A stretch of DNA of 36,021 bases from an uncultured Collinsella sp. GTDB taxonomy: Bacteria > Actinomycetota > Coriobacteriia > Coriobacteriales > Coriobacteriaceae. The notes beneath the pieces were generated by a model. It did not search any database. It was not told the origin of the DNA and worked only from the letters and a program-made list of their open reading frames with translations. How positions within the stretch are numbered: the first letter of the stretch is position 1; each line of letters starts with the position of its first letter. A program made the translations under genes and the position numbers. The stretch spans positions 1 to 36,021 of the forward strand of contig CABUQY010000006.1 of the NCBI GenBank assembly GCA_902493915.1, read 5' to 3'. This document shows, one piece after another, positions 15,639-23,752 of this stretch.

Positions 15639-17003
15639 ATGGCGATCACGCCCGCAGAAATCGCGGAAACCCGCGGCATGGTTGAGGAACAGAACCTCGA
15701 CATCAGGACCATCACCATGGGTGTTTCGCTCATGGGTTGCGGTGACGAGAACCTCGACCGCATGTGCACGAAGATCTACGACCACGTGACGCACACGGCT
15801 GAGCATCTGGTCGAGACCGCCGAGAACCTCGAGCGCGAGTACGGTATCCCCATCGTCAACAAGCGCGTTTCCGTCACCCCGGTGGCGCAGATCGCCGCGT
15901 GCTGCAAGGATGAGGACCTCACCCCCATCGCGCATGCCCTCGACCGCGCGGCCGAGACGCTCGGCATCGATTACCTGGGCGGCTTCTCCGCTCTCGTCCA
16001 GAAGGGCATCGGCGACGCCGACCGCCGCGTCATCCAGTCCATCCCCCAGGCGCTCGCCACCACGAGCCGAGTCTGCTCCAGCGTCAACGTCGCCAGCCTG
16101 CGCGCCGGCATCAACATGGACGCCGTGCTCATGGCCGCCCAGACCATCATCGATGCCGCTAAACTCACGGCCGACCAGGATTCCGTCGGCGCCTCCAAGT
16201 TTGTCTGCTTTGCCAACATGGTCGAGGACTCCCCGTTTATGGCGGGCGCCGTCCACGGCGGTGGCGAGGCCGACGCCGTCATCAACGTAGGCGTCTCGGG
16301 CCCCGGCGTTATGGCCGCAGCCCTGGAGACGCTGCCCGATTCCGCATCGATGATGGAAGTCGCCGAAAAGATCAAGCAGACCGCCTTTAAGATCACCCGC
16401 GCCGGCGAGCTCATGAGCCGCGAGGCCGCCCATCGTCTGGGTGTCGAGAAGGGCATTGTCGACCTGTCGCTGGCTCCCACGCCTGCCATCGGCGACTCCG
16501 TCGCGCGCATCCTCGAGATCATCGGCGTGGGCACCTGCGGTGGCCCCGGCACGACCTGCGCGCTTGCCATGCTCAACGATGCCGTCAAGAAGGGCGGCGT
16601 CATGGCCAGCTCCAGCGTGGGCGGTCTCTCCGGCGCCTTTATCCCCGTGTCCGAGGATGCCGGCATGATCGCCGCCGTCGAGGCCGGTGCGCTTTCGCTC
16701 GAGAAGCTCGAGGCCATGACCTGCGTGTGCTCCGTTGGCCTGGACATGATCGCCATCCCCGGTGACACCCCGGTCGAGACCATCGCCGGCATTATCGCCG
16801 ACGAGATGGCCATCGGCGTCATCAACAACAAGACCACGGCCGTCCGCGTGATTCCTGCTATCGGCAAGGGCGTGGGCGACTGCGTCGAGTACGGTGGCCT
16901 GTTCGGCCGTGCGCCCATCATGCCGGTGAACCCCAACGCCGGCACCGTGCTTGCCCACCGTGGTGGTCGATTCCCGGCACCGCTGAACTCGCTCAAGAAC
17001 TAG
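15639..17003 (+). CDS. UPF0210 (DUF711) family protein
   Basis: This 454-residue protein belongs to the conserved UPF0210/DUF711 family, whose biochemical role is not established. The length and the segments MVEEQNLDIRTITMGVSLM and VNVASLRAGINMDAVLMAA are typical. The Gly-rich stretches PFMAGAVHGGGEADAVINVGV and IGVGTCGGPGTTCALAM are also typical. ATG 15639 was chosen because AGGAG lies 7 nt upstream; the frame extends to 15582 without a better site. In many Firmicutes this gene sits next to a small ACT-domain (UPF0237) gene; no such gene is here. It is followed 17 nt after the stop by a large inverted-repeat element. Confidence 0.88.
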   Translation: MAITPAEIAETRGMVEEQNLDIRTITMGVSLMGCGDENLDRMCTKIYDHVTHTAEHLVETAENLEREYGIPIVNKRVSVTPVAQIAACCKDEDLTPIAHALDRAAETLGIDYLGGFSALVQKGIGDADRRVIQSIPQALATTSRVCSSVNVASLRAGINMDAVLMAAQTIIDAAKLTADQDSVGASKFVCFANMVEDSPFMAGAVHGGGEADAVINVGVSGPGVMAAALETLPDSASMMEVAEKIKQTAFKITRAGELMSREAAHRLGVEKGIVDLSLAPTPAIGDSVARILEIIGVGTCGGPGTTCALAMLNDAVKKGGVMASSSVGGLSGAFIPVSEDAGMIAAVEAGALSLEKLEAMTCVCSVGLDMIAIPGDTPVETIAGIIADEMAIGVINNKTTAVRVIPAIGKGVGDCVEYGGLFGRAPIMPVNPNAGTVLAHRGGRFPAPLNSLKN

Positions 17004-17020
17004 CTGAGGGGTTCGGGCGA

Positions 17021-17154
17021 GGAGCCCCGGGGAGGGCAAATATATAAGGTCGCCTGCTCGGACAGTCCTGACTCGCACGGAGAGCACATTAAGTGCTCTC
17101 CGGCTCGTGCGGAACTCGCGATCGACCTTATATATTTGCCCTCCCCGGGGCTCC
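17021..17154 (+). repeat. Composite inverted-repeat element, copy 1
   Basis: Two perfect 32-bp arms (17021-17052 and 17123-17154) enclose a 70-nt core. The core contains CGGACAGTCCTGACTC (17059-17074), an inner hairpin GGAGAGCAC-ATTAA-GTGCTCTCC (17079-17101) and CGTGCGGAACTC (17106-17117). The same core motifs, in the same orientation relative to the upstream gene, occur after gatB (31394-31529) inside entirely different arms. No T-run follows the arms. No gene lies between 17004 and 17320. Confidence 0.75.
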
Positions 17155-17320
17155 CGCACAACGGGACCTCAGTTGGGTTCTATCCCGTATGGCAGTCGCT
17201 TCGCTCCTGCCCGCCTTGGTTGTGAGGGCGGTTTGGCGTTGGAACGGCTCTTTCTGATATATGCTGGTTGCGGCTCTTCTTTTGGGAGGAGTCGCTTTTT
17301 TGTTGCTAGGAGGTTGGCCC

Positions 17321-18208
17321 GTGGTTGATGGGGAGAATCGTTCTGAGCTGCTTTCCACAGATTGGAACCAGGAGTGGATGCAGATGCAGGCTGCTCGGCG
17401 GCGAGCTGATGATTCTTTTGAATGGGATAAGCGGGCCCGGCATTTTCGGCCGCTTGAGACTGCTCCGTATGCCCGGGATTTTATAAAGCTGTTGACGCTT
17501 GAGCCCGGCGAGTCGGTGCTGGATATGGGATGTGGAGCTGGGTCGATTGCTATTCCGCTTGCGCAAGACGGGCATCCCGTGATTGCCGCTGATTTTTCCC
17601 CTGCCATGCTGGGCACGCTTGATGCCGGCATTGAGTACTATGGGCTCGAGGATCGCATTACGCCGCTTGAGCTCGCTTGGGATGATGATTGGGATTTGGT
17701 TGGACCGGTCGCGAAAGCGGTGGATGTTGCCTTTGCCAGTCGGTCGGTTACGACGACCAATCTAAAAGGTGCGCTTGCCAAGCTTGACCGTACGGCTCGT
17801 CGGCGTTGTGCTGTCACGATGGTTGCCAACTCCAGCCCGCGCTATGATCTGCACTTGATGAACGCTATCGGTGCCTCGGTTACCTGCAGTAATGGCTTTG
17901 TGTACGCCTTCAACATCCTCATTCAAATGGGCGCCCTGCCGCAGGTTACGTACTTTGAATCGCCTCGTCGCGATACCTTCGATAGCCTTGAGGCAGGCGT
18001 GGCGGACTTTTCCCGCATGCTTGAGCATGGCAACGAGGATAAGGTCGACCGTCTGCGCGACTACATCGCCCAACACATGATCGAGAACCCCCATGCCGGC
18101 GAGCCGGGCTCCAAGGGCGTGCCGCAGGGGCGCTATATGCTCGATCATGTCCGCAAGGTTCGTTGGGCATTTATTGCATGGGAGCCGGTCTCCGCGCCCA
18201 GCTCATAG
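17321..18208 (+). CDS. Class I SAM-dependent methyltransferase
   Basis: This 295-residue predicted cytoplasmic methyltransferase has an unknown substrate. Motif I is VLDMGCGAGSIAIPLA, with a following acidic residue in PVIAADFSPAML; the N terminus has a WDKRARHF segment. GTG 17321 was chosen as start because AGGAGG lies 7 nt upstream. An in-frame ATG at 17261 would add a hydrophobic stretch but has no ribosome binding site and falls inside a TATATG sequence that could be a -10 box. The gene and its leader look less GC-rich than the neighbours, which could mean later acquisition; this was judged by eye only. It stands alone between the repeat element and yhbY. Confidence 0.82.
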   Translation: MVDGENRSELLSTDWNQEWMQMQAARRRADDSFEWDKRARHFRPLETAPYARDFIKLLTLEPGESVLDMGCGAGSIAIPLAQDGHPVIAADFSPAMLGTLDAGIEYYGLEDRITPLELAWDDDWDLVGPVAKAVDVAFASRSVTTTNLKGALAKLDRTARRRCAVTMVANSSPRYDLHLMNAIGASVTCSNGFVYAFNILIQMGALPQVTYFESPRRDTFDSLEAGVADFSRMLEHGNEDKVDRLRDYIAQHMIENPHAGEPGSKGVPQGRYMLDHVRKVRWAFIAWEPVSAPSS

Positions 18209-18366
18209 CCTGTTCGCAGCCCGCACCGCCCACTCGCTCGGCATCCGCATTCTTTTTGAACTGGGCAAACGCGCTCCACACCGCGCCGTTCCTGCGCTAT
18301 CGTGGGACAGCTCACGTAGATTAAGGCCCCGTCGCGGGGCGCCCCATACATAGAAAGCGAGAACCC

Positions 18367-18666
18367 ATGGCACTGACAGGAGCCCAGGTCAAGCAGCTTC
18401 GCAGCATGGCCCATCATCTCAACCCCGCCATCATCATCGGCAAGTCCGACGTCAACGAGGGCACCGTCGAGCAGACGGTCGCCTACCTGGAGAAGCACGA
18501 GCTCGTTAAGTGCTCCGTGCTCGATGGCTCCAGCCTTTCCGCCCGCGAGGCCGCCGAAGAGCTCGCTGAGCGCTGCCACGCCGAGGTCGTCCAGGTCATC
18601 GGCCGCAAGTTCTCGCTGTATCGCGAGTCCTCGCGCAAGGACATCGAGAAGATCAAGCTCGTCTAA
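18367..18666 (+). CDS. yhbY: YhbY-type (CRM domain) RNA-binding protein
   Basis: This 99-residue protein consists of one CRS1-YhbY domain, an IF3-C-like fold associated with pre-50S ribosomal particles in Escherichia coli. It begins LTGAQVKQLRSMAHHLNP and has the family GKSDVNEGTVEQT and GRKFSLYR segments. The upstream ribosome binding site is weak (GCGAGAA). A short GC-rich hairpin (GCCCCG/CGGGGC, about 18324-18338) lies in the leader. The gene is followed by a strong terminator shared with the convergent regulator gene. It looks monocistronic. Confidence 0.92.
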   Translation: MALTGAQVKQLRSMAHHLNPAIIIGKSDVNEGTVEQTVAYLEKHELVKCSVLDGSSLSAREAAEELAERCHAEVVQVIGRKFSLYRESSRKDIEKIKLV

Positions 18667-18704
18667 GAGCCAATGATCCGACGAGTAAACACATAGCAAG
18701 CTTA

Positions 18705-18737
18705 CGGGCGCCCAAGTACTTCGGGCGCCCGTTTTTT
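18705..18737 (+). terminator. Terminator of yhbY, next to the convergent regulator stop
   Basis: CGGGCGCCC (18705-18713) pairs with GGGCGCCCG (18723-18731) and is followed by six T residues. The stop codon of the minus-strand regulator overlaps the end of the T-run, so the stem also lies just downstream of that gene. Confidence 0.85.
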
Positions 18738-21735
18738 ATCGCTCGACCAGCACGCGATTGAGCCGCCCCTCCACCAAGCGCTCGTATAGACGCCGCGTCT
18801 CGGGCTCGGGCACGCCATTGACCTGCTCCCTCAGATGGTGCATATGCCCGCTGTATAGCTCAACGATATCGCGTCGCCGCCCCGCCGCACTGTAGACGCG
18901 CATGGCGCAGCGCACCATATCCTCACGCGCCGTTTCCTGCCGAAGCCCCGACTCTGCCAGCCAAATCGCCGACTGCAGATCGTTTTCTTCTAGAGCGGCA
19001 TTTGCTCCCTTAATCATGCAATCGATGTACTTTGACTGCATGATGCGTCGCATACGCAAAAAGTAGGTGGGATTACAGCCATTGGGAACATACAGCGGTC
19101 CGGCATAAAGCTGCTCAATCTTAAGGCACAGCTCAACTAAATGGGGTCCGCGCGCACCCGTGCGATTTCCCAAAACCTCGCGGCTTATCTGGTCAAACAG
19201 CCGTACATCGGTCTTGACGTAGTCGCGGTTGAGTCCAATGCATTCATTTTGGATGAGCACACACGACTTGCCATCCGGCGTCGGTCCCAAAGCCGACCGC
19301 AAGCGCGATATCGTCGAGTACAGGTTGTTGCGGGCGCTATTGAACTCGGCATGGGGCCACAGCTCCATGGCCAGCGTCTCACGATCGACGAGCGCATCCA
19401 TGCCCAGCGCAAGCCGCTCGGCAAGCGTCGCCGCCTTCTTGCGGCGCCACATTTTGTCCGTGATGGGAAACCCGTCGCGCTCGGCGCGAAACGCACCGAA
19501 CATGCGAATCTCGATATGGTCGATGGTATCAACGGCTTCAACCTCGCCGGCCTGAAATAAGCGCTCACCCTCCCCTTCCAGATCATCGCGCAGCGAATAC
19601 CGCGATAGCTCGCGCACGGGAAGCTTCTTGCGAATCCTGGTCGCTGGCTCGCCCAGACAATGCATGGCAAGGCGCGCAAAGAGCCGATACGATGGCTCTA
19701 GAATCCCCGCACGATTCATGGACATCCAGGCCGCAAGATCGCTGTCTCGGCCCGCACAGGCCAAATGCAGCGCCACCATCCAGGCTTCTGCGCCACCAAC
19801 CTGCGTCTGGCTTATATCGAGCAACTCCGCTTCCTCGCGCACCGAAACCATCGAGGTGTTACGCAGATATGCCGCGCGCTCCAGCAGCAATGCGTTATCG
19901 CGCATGTACGCAATCGACTCCTCGGCAAGTTTGAGCACTTGGACCGCACGGAACTTTGCATTAACCGGCCGTCCCTCTGCCAGCGACTGCCAGCCTTCTA
20001 GCAACAGGCCAAACAGCTGAATCTGGTTGTCGCGCATGCGCACGGCAAAACGATCGAGCTCGTTGAACGCCGCATCGTCGGTTACCGGCAAGCCGGAAAG
20101 GAGCCGCCGTGCCGCCAACACCATACGCACCCAGATAGCCATCGCCTTAAGCCCGCGTACATCGAGCGCCTCCCGCACCACCGTCATCTCGTCGTCGCGC
20201 TCGTCGGTTCCCGCAAACGACCCGTCAAAGAGCTCCACCAGCATGCTATCGGCTCGTATAACAATCCCCGCGATGTCGAGCTCGCAGTCGTAGGCCTTGC
20301 TCGTTTTGAGCTGCTGTAGAACTCCGCCGTCATCTCCCCGCTCTGTCAGACAGCGCTTGACCTCGATATGCGCAGACAACATATCGAGTGCGGTATGGGA
20401 TGTCTCGATTTCTGGCACGGCCAGATTCGTAGGGAGCCCAAGCCCGTTGTCCCCATAGCAAACAGCCGTCAGCGTCTGGGCCACCCTCCATGAAACAGGG
20501 TCTATTTCGCAGGCCGCCCGTTCGCCCTCGCGCTCGATGACCGATGCCATATAGCGAGCGAGCTTTGTATTGGACACGCTGACCGCTGCTAGATATACGC
20601 CGAGTGCCTCGGCAGGCGTTGGCTCTGGAGCCGGATCGTCGGTATCGATCGTGCCCAGCGCTGCTCGGCAGATATCGGCCCCGTGCCCCGTCAGAGCAAG
20701 ATCGACCCCATACTGTCCAGCAAGTTCAAGGACCGCTTCACGGTCCAAAAAGGCGTCCGCCAAGCCCATCGCCGCATCGCATCTACCCGCCTTAAGCAAA
20801 ATCCGGGCCGCCCTCGGAACAAGTTCGGGGCGAACCTCGGCCACCAACTTACGCAAGCGCAAGCGTCCGTTATCCTCCGTGCCCAGACACGTAAAACTCC
20901 GCTCGGCGGGGTCCATGCCAAAGATCGGGTAGTCGCGTACAAAGTAGGACTGGTCGACCATCGACAGCCTCACCCCACAGGCCTCGAGTTCTGCGATATT
21001 GCCCTCGCCCATCAAAACCATGAGACATGCCACGCAAAACAACGCATTATTGTCGAGCGAAGCTAGATCGACAAGTGCCGCGCCATATACGTTGACAATC
21101 TCGTTTTCGAGCAGACCGGCTACGTCGCCTTGGCCATACAGACCCGTCTGCAATGCCGAAACGAGCTCGGGCACGCCCTGCGTGAGCTGATAAAAGTCGA
21201 GCGATGTGCTGATCGAAAACGCCGATGCCCACGCCGAATACTCATAGGCATGTACCTTGAGCATCTGCGCATTGATCTTAACCGAATCGCCCAGCCCATG
21301 AATCAGCTGACGATTTGAAGGACGGCAGGAGATAAAGACCCCTACCCCCATAGCGCGCAGGCCGCGAATCCTGTCGATGAGGTCTTCGGTATCGTGCTGA
21401 TCGAGGTTTGGCACATTATCAATCGCGATAAGGGAATGCGGTTTGTCTTTGAGTTCTTCGGTAACCACCTCGAGCTGCATAAACACCTCGCGCCCAATGG
21501 CGCGATCGGCCTCGATAATCCGCACGGGGCCTCGCGTCGGGTCGCATTTAACCTCATGGGTGTACTGCAGCAGCACCGAGGTCTTCCCAAACCCGTCGGG
21601 CGCATAAAGAACCACGATGCCGGCCTTTCGGCCCTTGGCGATAAGCTCATTCATCAAGCGTTCGCGTCGCACCATATAGCCTCCGCCCAGCGGCATCAGC
21701 TCGAGCTCGTCTATACTGCTCAAATCGTTTACCAT
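18736..21735 (-). CDS. Large STAND-type ATPase with SARP/BTAD DNA-binding region
   Basis: This 999-residue predicted transcriptional regulator starts with an ATPase domain: P-loop APDGFGKTS (45-53), then SLIAIDNVPN as a likely Walker B and a VGVFISCRPSNR sensor segment. A long helical middle follows. At about 740-840 lies an OmpR/SARP-type winged helix (IEIRMFGAFRAERDG, then WPHAEFNSARNNLYSTISRLR). A BTAD-type helical region runs to the C terminus. Many SARP proteins have DNA binding and BTAD at the N terminus with the ATPase behind, so the order here is reversed. ATG 21735 has GAGGAG 7 nt upstream. It is a single gene with a long AT-richer upstream region. Its targets and ligand are unknown. 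Confidence 0.85.
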   Translation of the reverse strand: MVNDLSSIDELELMPLGGGYMVRRERLMNELIAKGRKAGIVVLYAPDGFGKTSVLLQYTHEVKCDPTRGPVRIIEADRAIGREVFMQLEVVTEELKDKPHSLIAIDNVPNLDQHDTEDLIDRIRGLRAMGVGVFISCRPSNRQLIHGLGDSVKINAQMLKVHAYEYSAWASAFSISTSLDFYQLTQGVPELVSALQTGLYGQGDVAGLLENEIVNVYGAALVDLASLDNNALFCVACLMVLMGEGNIAELEACGVRLSMVDQSYFVRDYPIFGMDPAERSFTCLGTEDNGRLRLRKLVAEVRPELVPRAARILLKAGRCDAAMGLADAFLDREAVLELAGQYGVDLALTGHGADICRAALGTIDTDDPAPEPTPAEALGVYLAAVSVSNTKLARYMASVIEREGERAACEIDPVSWRVAQTLTAVCYGDNGLGLPTNLAVPEIETSHTALDMLSAHIEVKRCLTERGDDGGVLQQLKTSKAYDCELDIAGIVIRADSMLVELFDGSFAGTDERDDEMTVVREALDVRGLKAMAIWVRMVLAARRLLSGLPVTDDAAFNELDRFAVRMRDNQIQLFGLLLEGWQSLAEGRPVNAKFRAVQVLKLAEESIAYMRDNALLLERAAYLRNTSMVSVREEAELLDISQTQVGGAEAWMVALHLACAGRDSDLAAWMSMNRAGILEPSYRLFARLAMHCLGEPATRIRKKLPVRELSRYSLRDDLEGEGERLFQAGEVEAVDTIDHIEIRMFGAFRAERDGFPITDKMWRRKKAATLAERLALGMDALVDRETLAMELWPHAEFNSARNNLYSTISRLRSALGPTPDGKSCVLIQNECIGLNRDYVKTDVRLFDQISREVLGNRTGARGPHLVELCLKIEQLYAGPLYVPNGCNPTYFLRMRRIMQSKYIDCMIKGANAALEENDLQSAIWLAESGLRQETAREDMVRCAMRVYSAAGRRRDIVELYSGHMHHLREQVNGVPEPETRRLYERLVEGRLNRVLVER

Positions 21736-22122
21736 GCCCGCTCCTCAACTCGACCGTATGGACACTGTAGCCGCAAGACCATACAAGCCGCGCTATGAAT
21801 AGAGCGACCTTGTGTTTTAGGTTGTCTTTTGGTACGCAAGCGGCAAGTTTTTGTACAGCGAGGGCCGATTGTTATTAATCCCCCGACTAATCGGTCTTTA
21901 AGCAGGTAAATGAGCTTGTCAGCTTGTCCCATCTAAGCGGCAGTGTAACGCAGATGAACAAGGTTCAGCTATGTCATTCAACTCGCCTAGCACCCGCTAC
22001 CGTCTACGACCTTCTAGTGGCATTTTTGCATAGAATCTGGTATAGAATGAATCAAGCTGTTGGACATCCGGCATTCGTCAAGCTTGCGGCAAGTTTTTGA
22101 TCAAGTGGGCGGAAAGGGATAG
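21736..22122. other. AT-richer intergenic region upstream of the regulator
   Basis: No gene was found. The stretch holds a direct repeat GCGGCAAGTTTTTG at 21840-21853 and 22086-22099. It also has an inverted repeat CCGATT/AATCGG (21865-21870, 21889-21894) and a candidate minus-strand promoter at 22027-22055. Confidence 0.4.
22027..22055 (-). promoter_or_regulatory. Candidate promoter for the STAND-SARP gene
   Basis: On the minus strand TTGATT, a 17-nt spacer and TATGCA match a sigma-70 type promoter. It lies about 290 nt before the start codon, so the leader would be long. Confidence 0.35.
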
Positions 22123-22149
22123 CAAAAAGGCCCCCGCAAAGCGGAGGCC
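22123..22149 (-). terminator. Terminator of nagB
   Basis: On the minus strand GGCCTCCGC pairs with GCGGGGGCC (one mismatch) around a 3-nt loop and is followed by TTTTTGC. Confidence 0.85.
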
Positions 22150-22183
22150 TTAGGCATGGCTATGTCGAGCTGCAGGATTCGCG

Positions 22184-22912
22184 CTACTCGCAGAGCGAAA
22201 GGGCGGCCTCGTCGGCAACGACAACGCAGTTGGTGTGCAGCTGCAGGATCGAAGCCGGGCACTCGGGCGTAACCGGACCATAGCACATGTCATGCACGGC
22301 CTGAGCCTTGGCCTCGCCGTTGGCGACGACCAGGATCATGCGGGCATACATGATGGTCTGGGTGCCCATGGTGTAGGCCTGACGGGGAACATCGTCGATG
22401 CTGTCGAACAGGCGGCTGTTGGCCTGAATGGTGCTCTCGGTGAGGTCGACGCAGTGCGTGCCCTTGGAGAAGTGGTCATCGGGCTCGTTGAAGCCGATGT
22501 GGCCGTTGTTGCCAATGCCGAGCAGCTGCAGATCCGGGTAACCGGCCTCGGCGACGATCTTGTCGTACTCAGAGCAGGCAGCGGCGGCGTCGGGGTTGGA
22601 ACCGTCGGGCACATGCGTGTTGTTCAGGTCGATGTTGATGTGATCGAAGAAGTTCTCACGCATGAAGTAGTGATAGCTCTGGGGATCGTCGTGCGAAAGG
22701 CCGCGATACTCGTCCAGGTTGTAGGTGCTGACCTCGGCAAAGTCGACGTCGCCCTTCTCGTACCAAGCAGCGAGCTGCTTGTAGGCACCGATCGGGGTGG
22801 AGCCGGTGGCAAGGCCCAGTACACAGTCGGGCTTGAGGATAACCTGGGCCGAGATGATATTGGCGGCCTTGCGGCTCATATCCTCGTAGTCTTTAGCTTT
22901 AATGATCTTCAT
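22184..22912 (-). CDS. nagB: Glucosamine-6-phosphate deaminase
   Basis: This 242-residue enzyme converts glucosamine-6-phosphate to fructose-6-phosphate and ammonia. Family motifs are LGLATGSTPIGAYKQL (phosphate loop), STYNLDEYRGL with the catalytic Asp, and LLGIGNNGHIGFNEP with the catalytic His. ATG 22912 has AAAGGA 7 nt upstream; the longer frame to 23263 covers the leader and has no support. The gene lies downstream of a PTS EIIA gene and glmM on the same strand. Amino-sugar breakdown and glucosamine-1-phosphate synthesis are therefore neighbours. A 271-nt gap with a hairpin separates it from the EIIA gene, suggesting its own promoter. Confidence 0.95.
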   Translation of the reverse strand: MKIIKAKDYEDMSRKAANIISAQVILKPDCVLGLATGSTPIGAYKQLAAWYEKGDVDFAEVSTYNLDEYRGLSHDDPQSYHYFMRENFFDHINIDLNNTHVPDGSNPDAAAACSEYDKIVAEAGYPDLQLLGIGNNGHIGFNEPDDHFSKGTHCVDLTESTIQANSRLFDSIDDVPRQAYTMGTQTIMYARMILVVANGEAKAQAVHDMCYGPVTPECPASILQLHTNCVVVADEAALSLCE

Positions 22913-23109
22913 TACGCGTCCTTTCTCGTACAAGAGAGGCAAGGTCCCCTTACAAGCACTTGCCCGCGGCCCGCGTCGGCCGCAACCAACGTGTGCGGCC
23001 ACCAGGGCGAGGTCGCGTAATGTATGTGTCTCGTGTCTAGCCGCGTCGAGGCCCCTGCCCGTCCACGGTGACCCAAAGCCTTTTAGCTTCGGACAAATCC
23101 CATCTTGCC

Positions 23110-23143
23110 ACGGAGGGCGTCCTCTTTCAAGGGCGCCCTCCGT
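23110..23143 (-). terminator. Hairpin after the EIIA gene
   Basis: ACGGAGGGCG and CGCCCTCCGT form a perfect 10-bp stem 41 nt past the stop of the EIIA gene. No T-run follows, so it may be a weak terminator or a processing hairpin in the nagB leader. The rest of the 22913-23109 gap is GC-rich and shows no gene. Confidence 0.5.
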
Positions 23144-23183
23144 AAACGTGTTTGAATTGTAGGCTAATGGCCACGTGCACTTG

Positions 23184-23681
23184 CTAGCGCTCGCGAGCAA
23201 CGATGAGCTGGTCCATCTCTTCGACATGCACGCCAACGGAGCCCTTGATGCTCGAGAACTCAACGGAGTTACACACCAAGATGGGAACCGTCACATCGTA
23301 GCCCTCGGCAGCAATTGCCTCGCGATCGAACTCAATGAGTACATCGCCCTTATGGACGATGTCACCCACTTGCGCGTGTACGGTAAAGTGCTTGCCCTCG
23401 AGCTGAACAGTGTCCAAACCAACGTGGATGAGCACGTCCAAGCCATCGACCGTGTTAAGCGCAACAGCGTGTCCCGTGGGAAAAATGGCCTCGACCTTGG
23501 CATCTGCCGGCGCAATCACGCGCGTGCCGGTAGGCTGAATCGCCACGCCCTGGCCCAAAAGGCCGGTGGCAAACGTCTGGTCATTGACCTCGGACAACGG
23601 AATGACATCACCCGAGATGGGAGCATCCAGCGTAAGGACTCGACCACGCATACCAAAAGACCTTAGGACTTTAGTGAACAT
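23184..23681 (-). CDS. crr: PTS glucose-type EIIA protein
   Basis: This is a free-standing EIIA-Glc phosphocarrier of 165 residues, which passes phosphate from HPr to sugar-specific EIIB domains and may regulate carbon use. It has the two active-site His: H71 in FPTGHAVAL and H86 in VLIHVGLDTV. Domain start APISGDVIPLSEV is typical. ATG 23681 is preceded by GGGGGAG; a few upstream in-frame codons to 23702 are less likely. It begins 71 nt after glmM. Which transporter it serves cannot be seen in the window. Confidence 0.9.
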   Translation of the reverse strand: MFTKVLRSFGMRGRVLTLDAPISGDVIPLSEVNDQTFATGLLGQGVAIQPTGTRVIAPADAKVEAIFPTGHAVALNTVDGLDVLIHVGLDTVQLEGKHFTVHAQVGDIVHKGDVLIEFDREAIAAEGYDVTVPILVCNSVEFSSIKGSVGVHVEEMDQLIVARER

Positions 23682-23752
23682 GCTCCCCCTCGGACATACC
23701 AATCAATCAAAATAACCTTGTCAGTTTACCACTTGGCACCCGTTTTTGGCCA

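Noticed and set aside
14676..17159. 827-residue minus-strand frame opposite metH and the UPF0210 gene
   Set aside because: It spans two clear plus-strand genes and the repeat element, and its translation is low-complexity Gly/Asp/His text typical of antisense frames.
17261..17320. N-terminal hydrophobic extension of the methyltransferase as a signal anchor
   Set aside because: No ribosome binding site precedes 17261, while AGGAGG lies 7 nt before GTG 17321. The ATG also falls in a likely -10 box.
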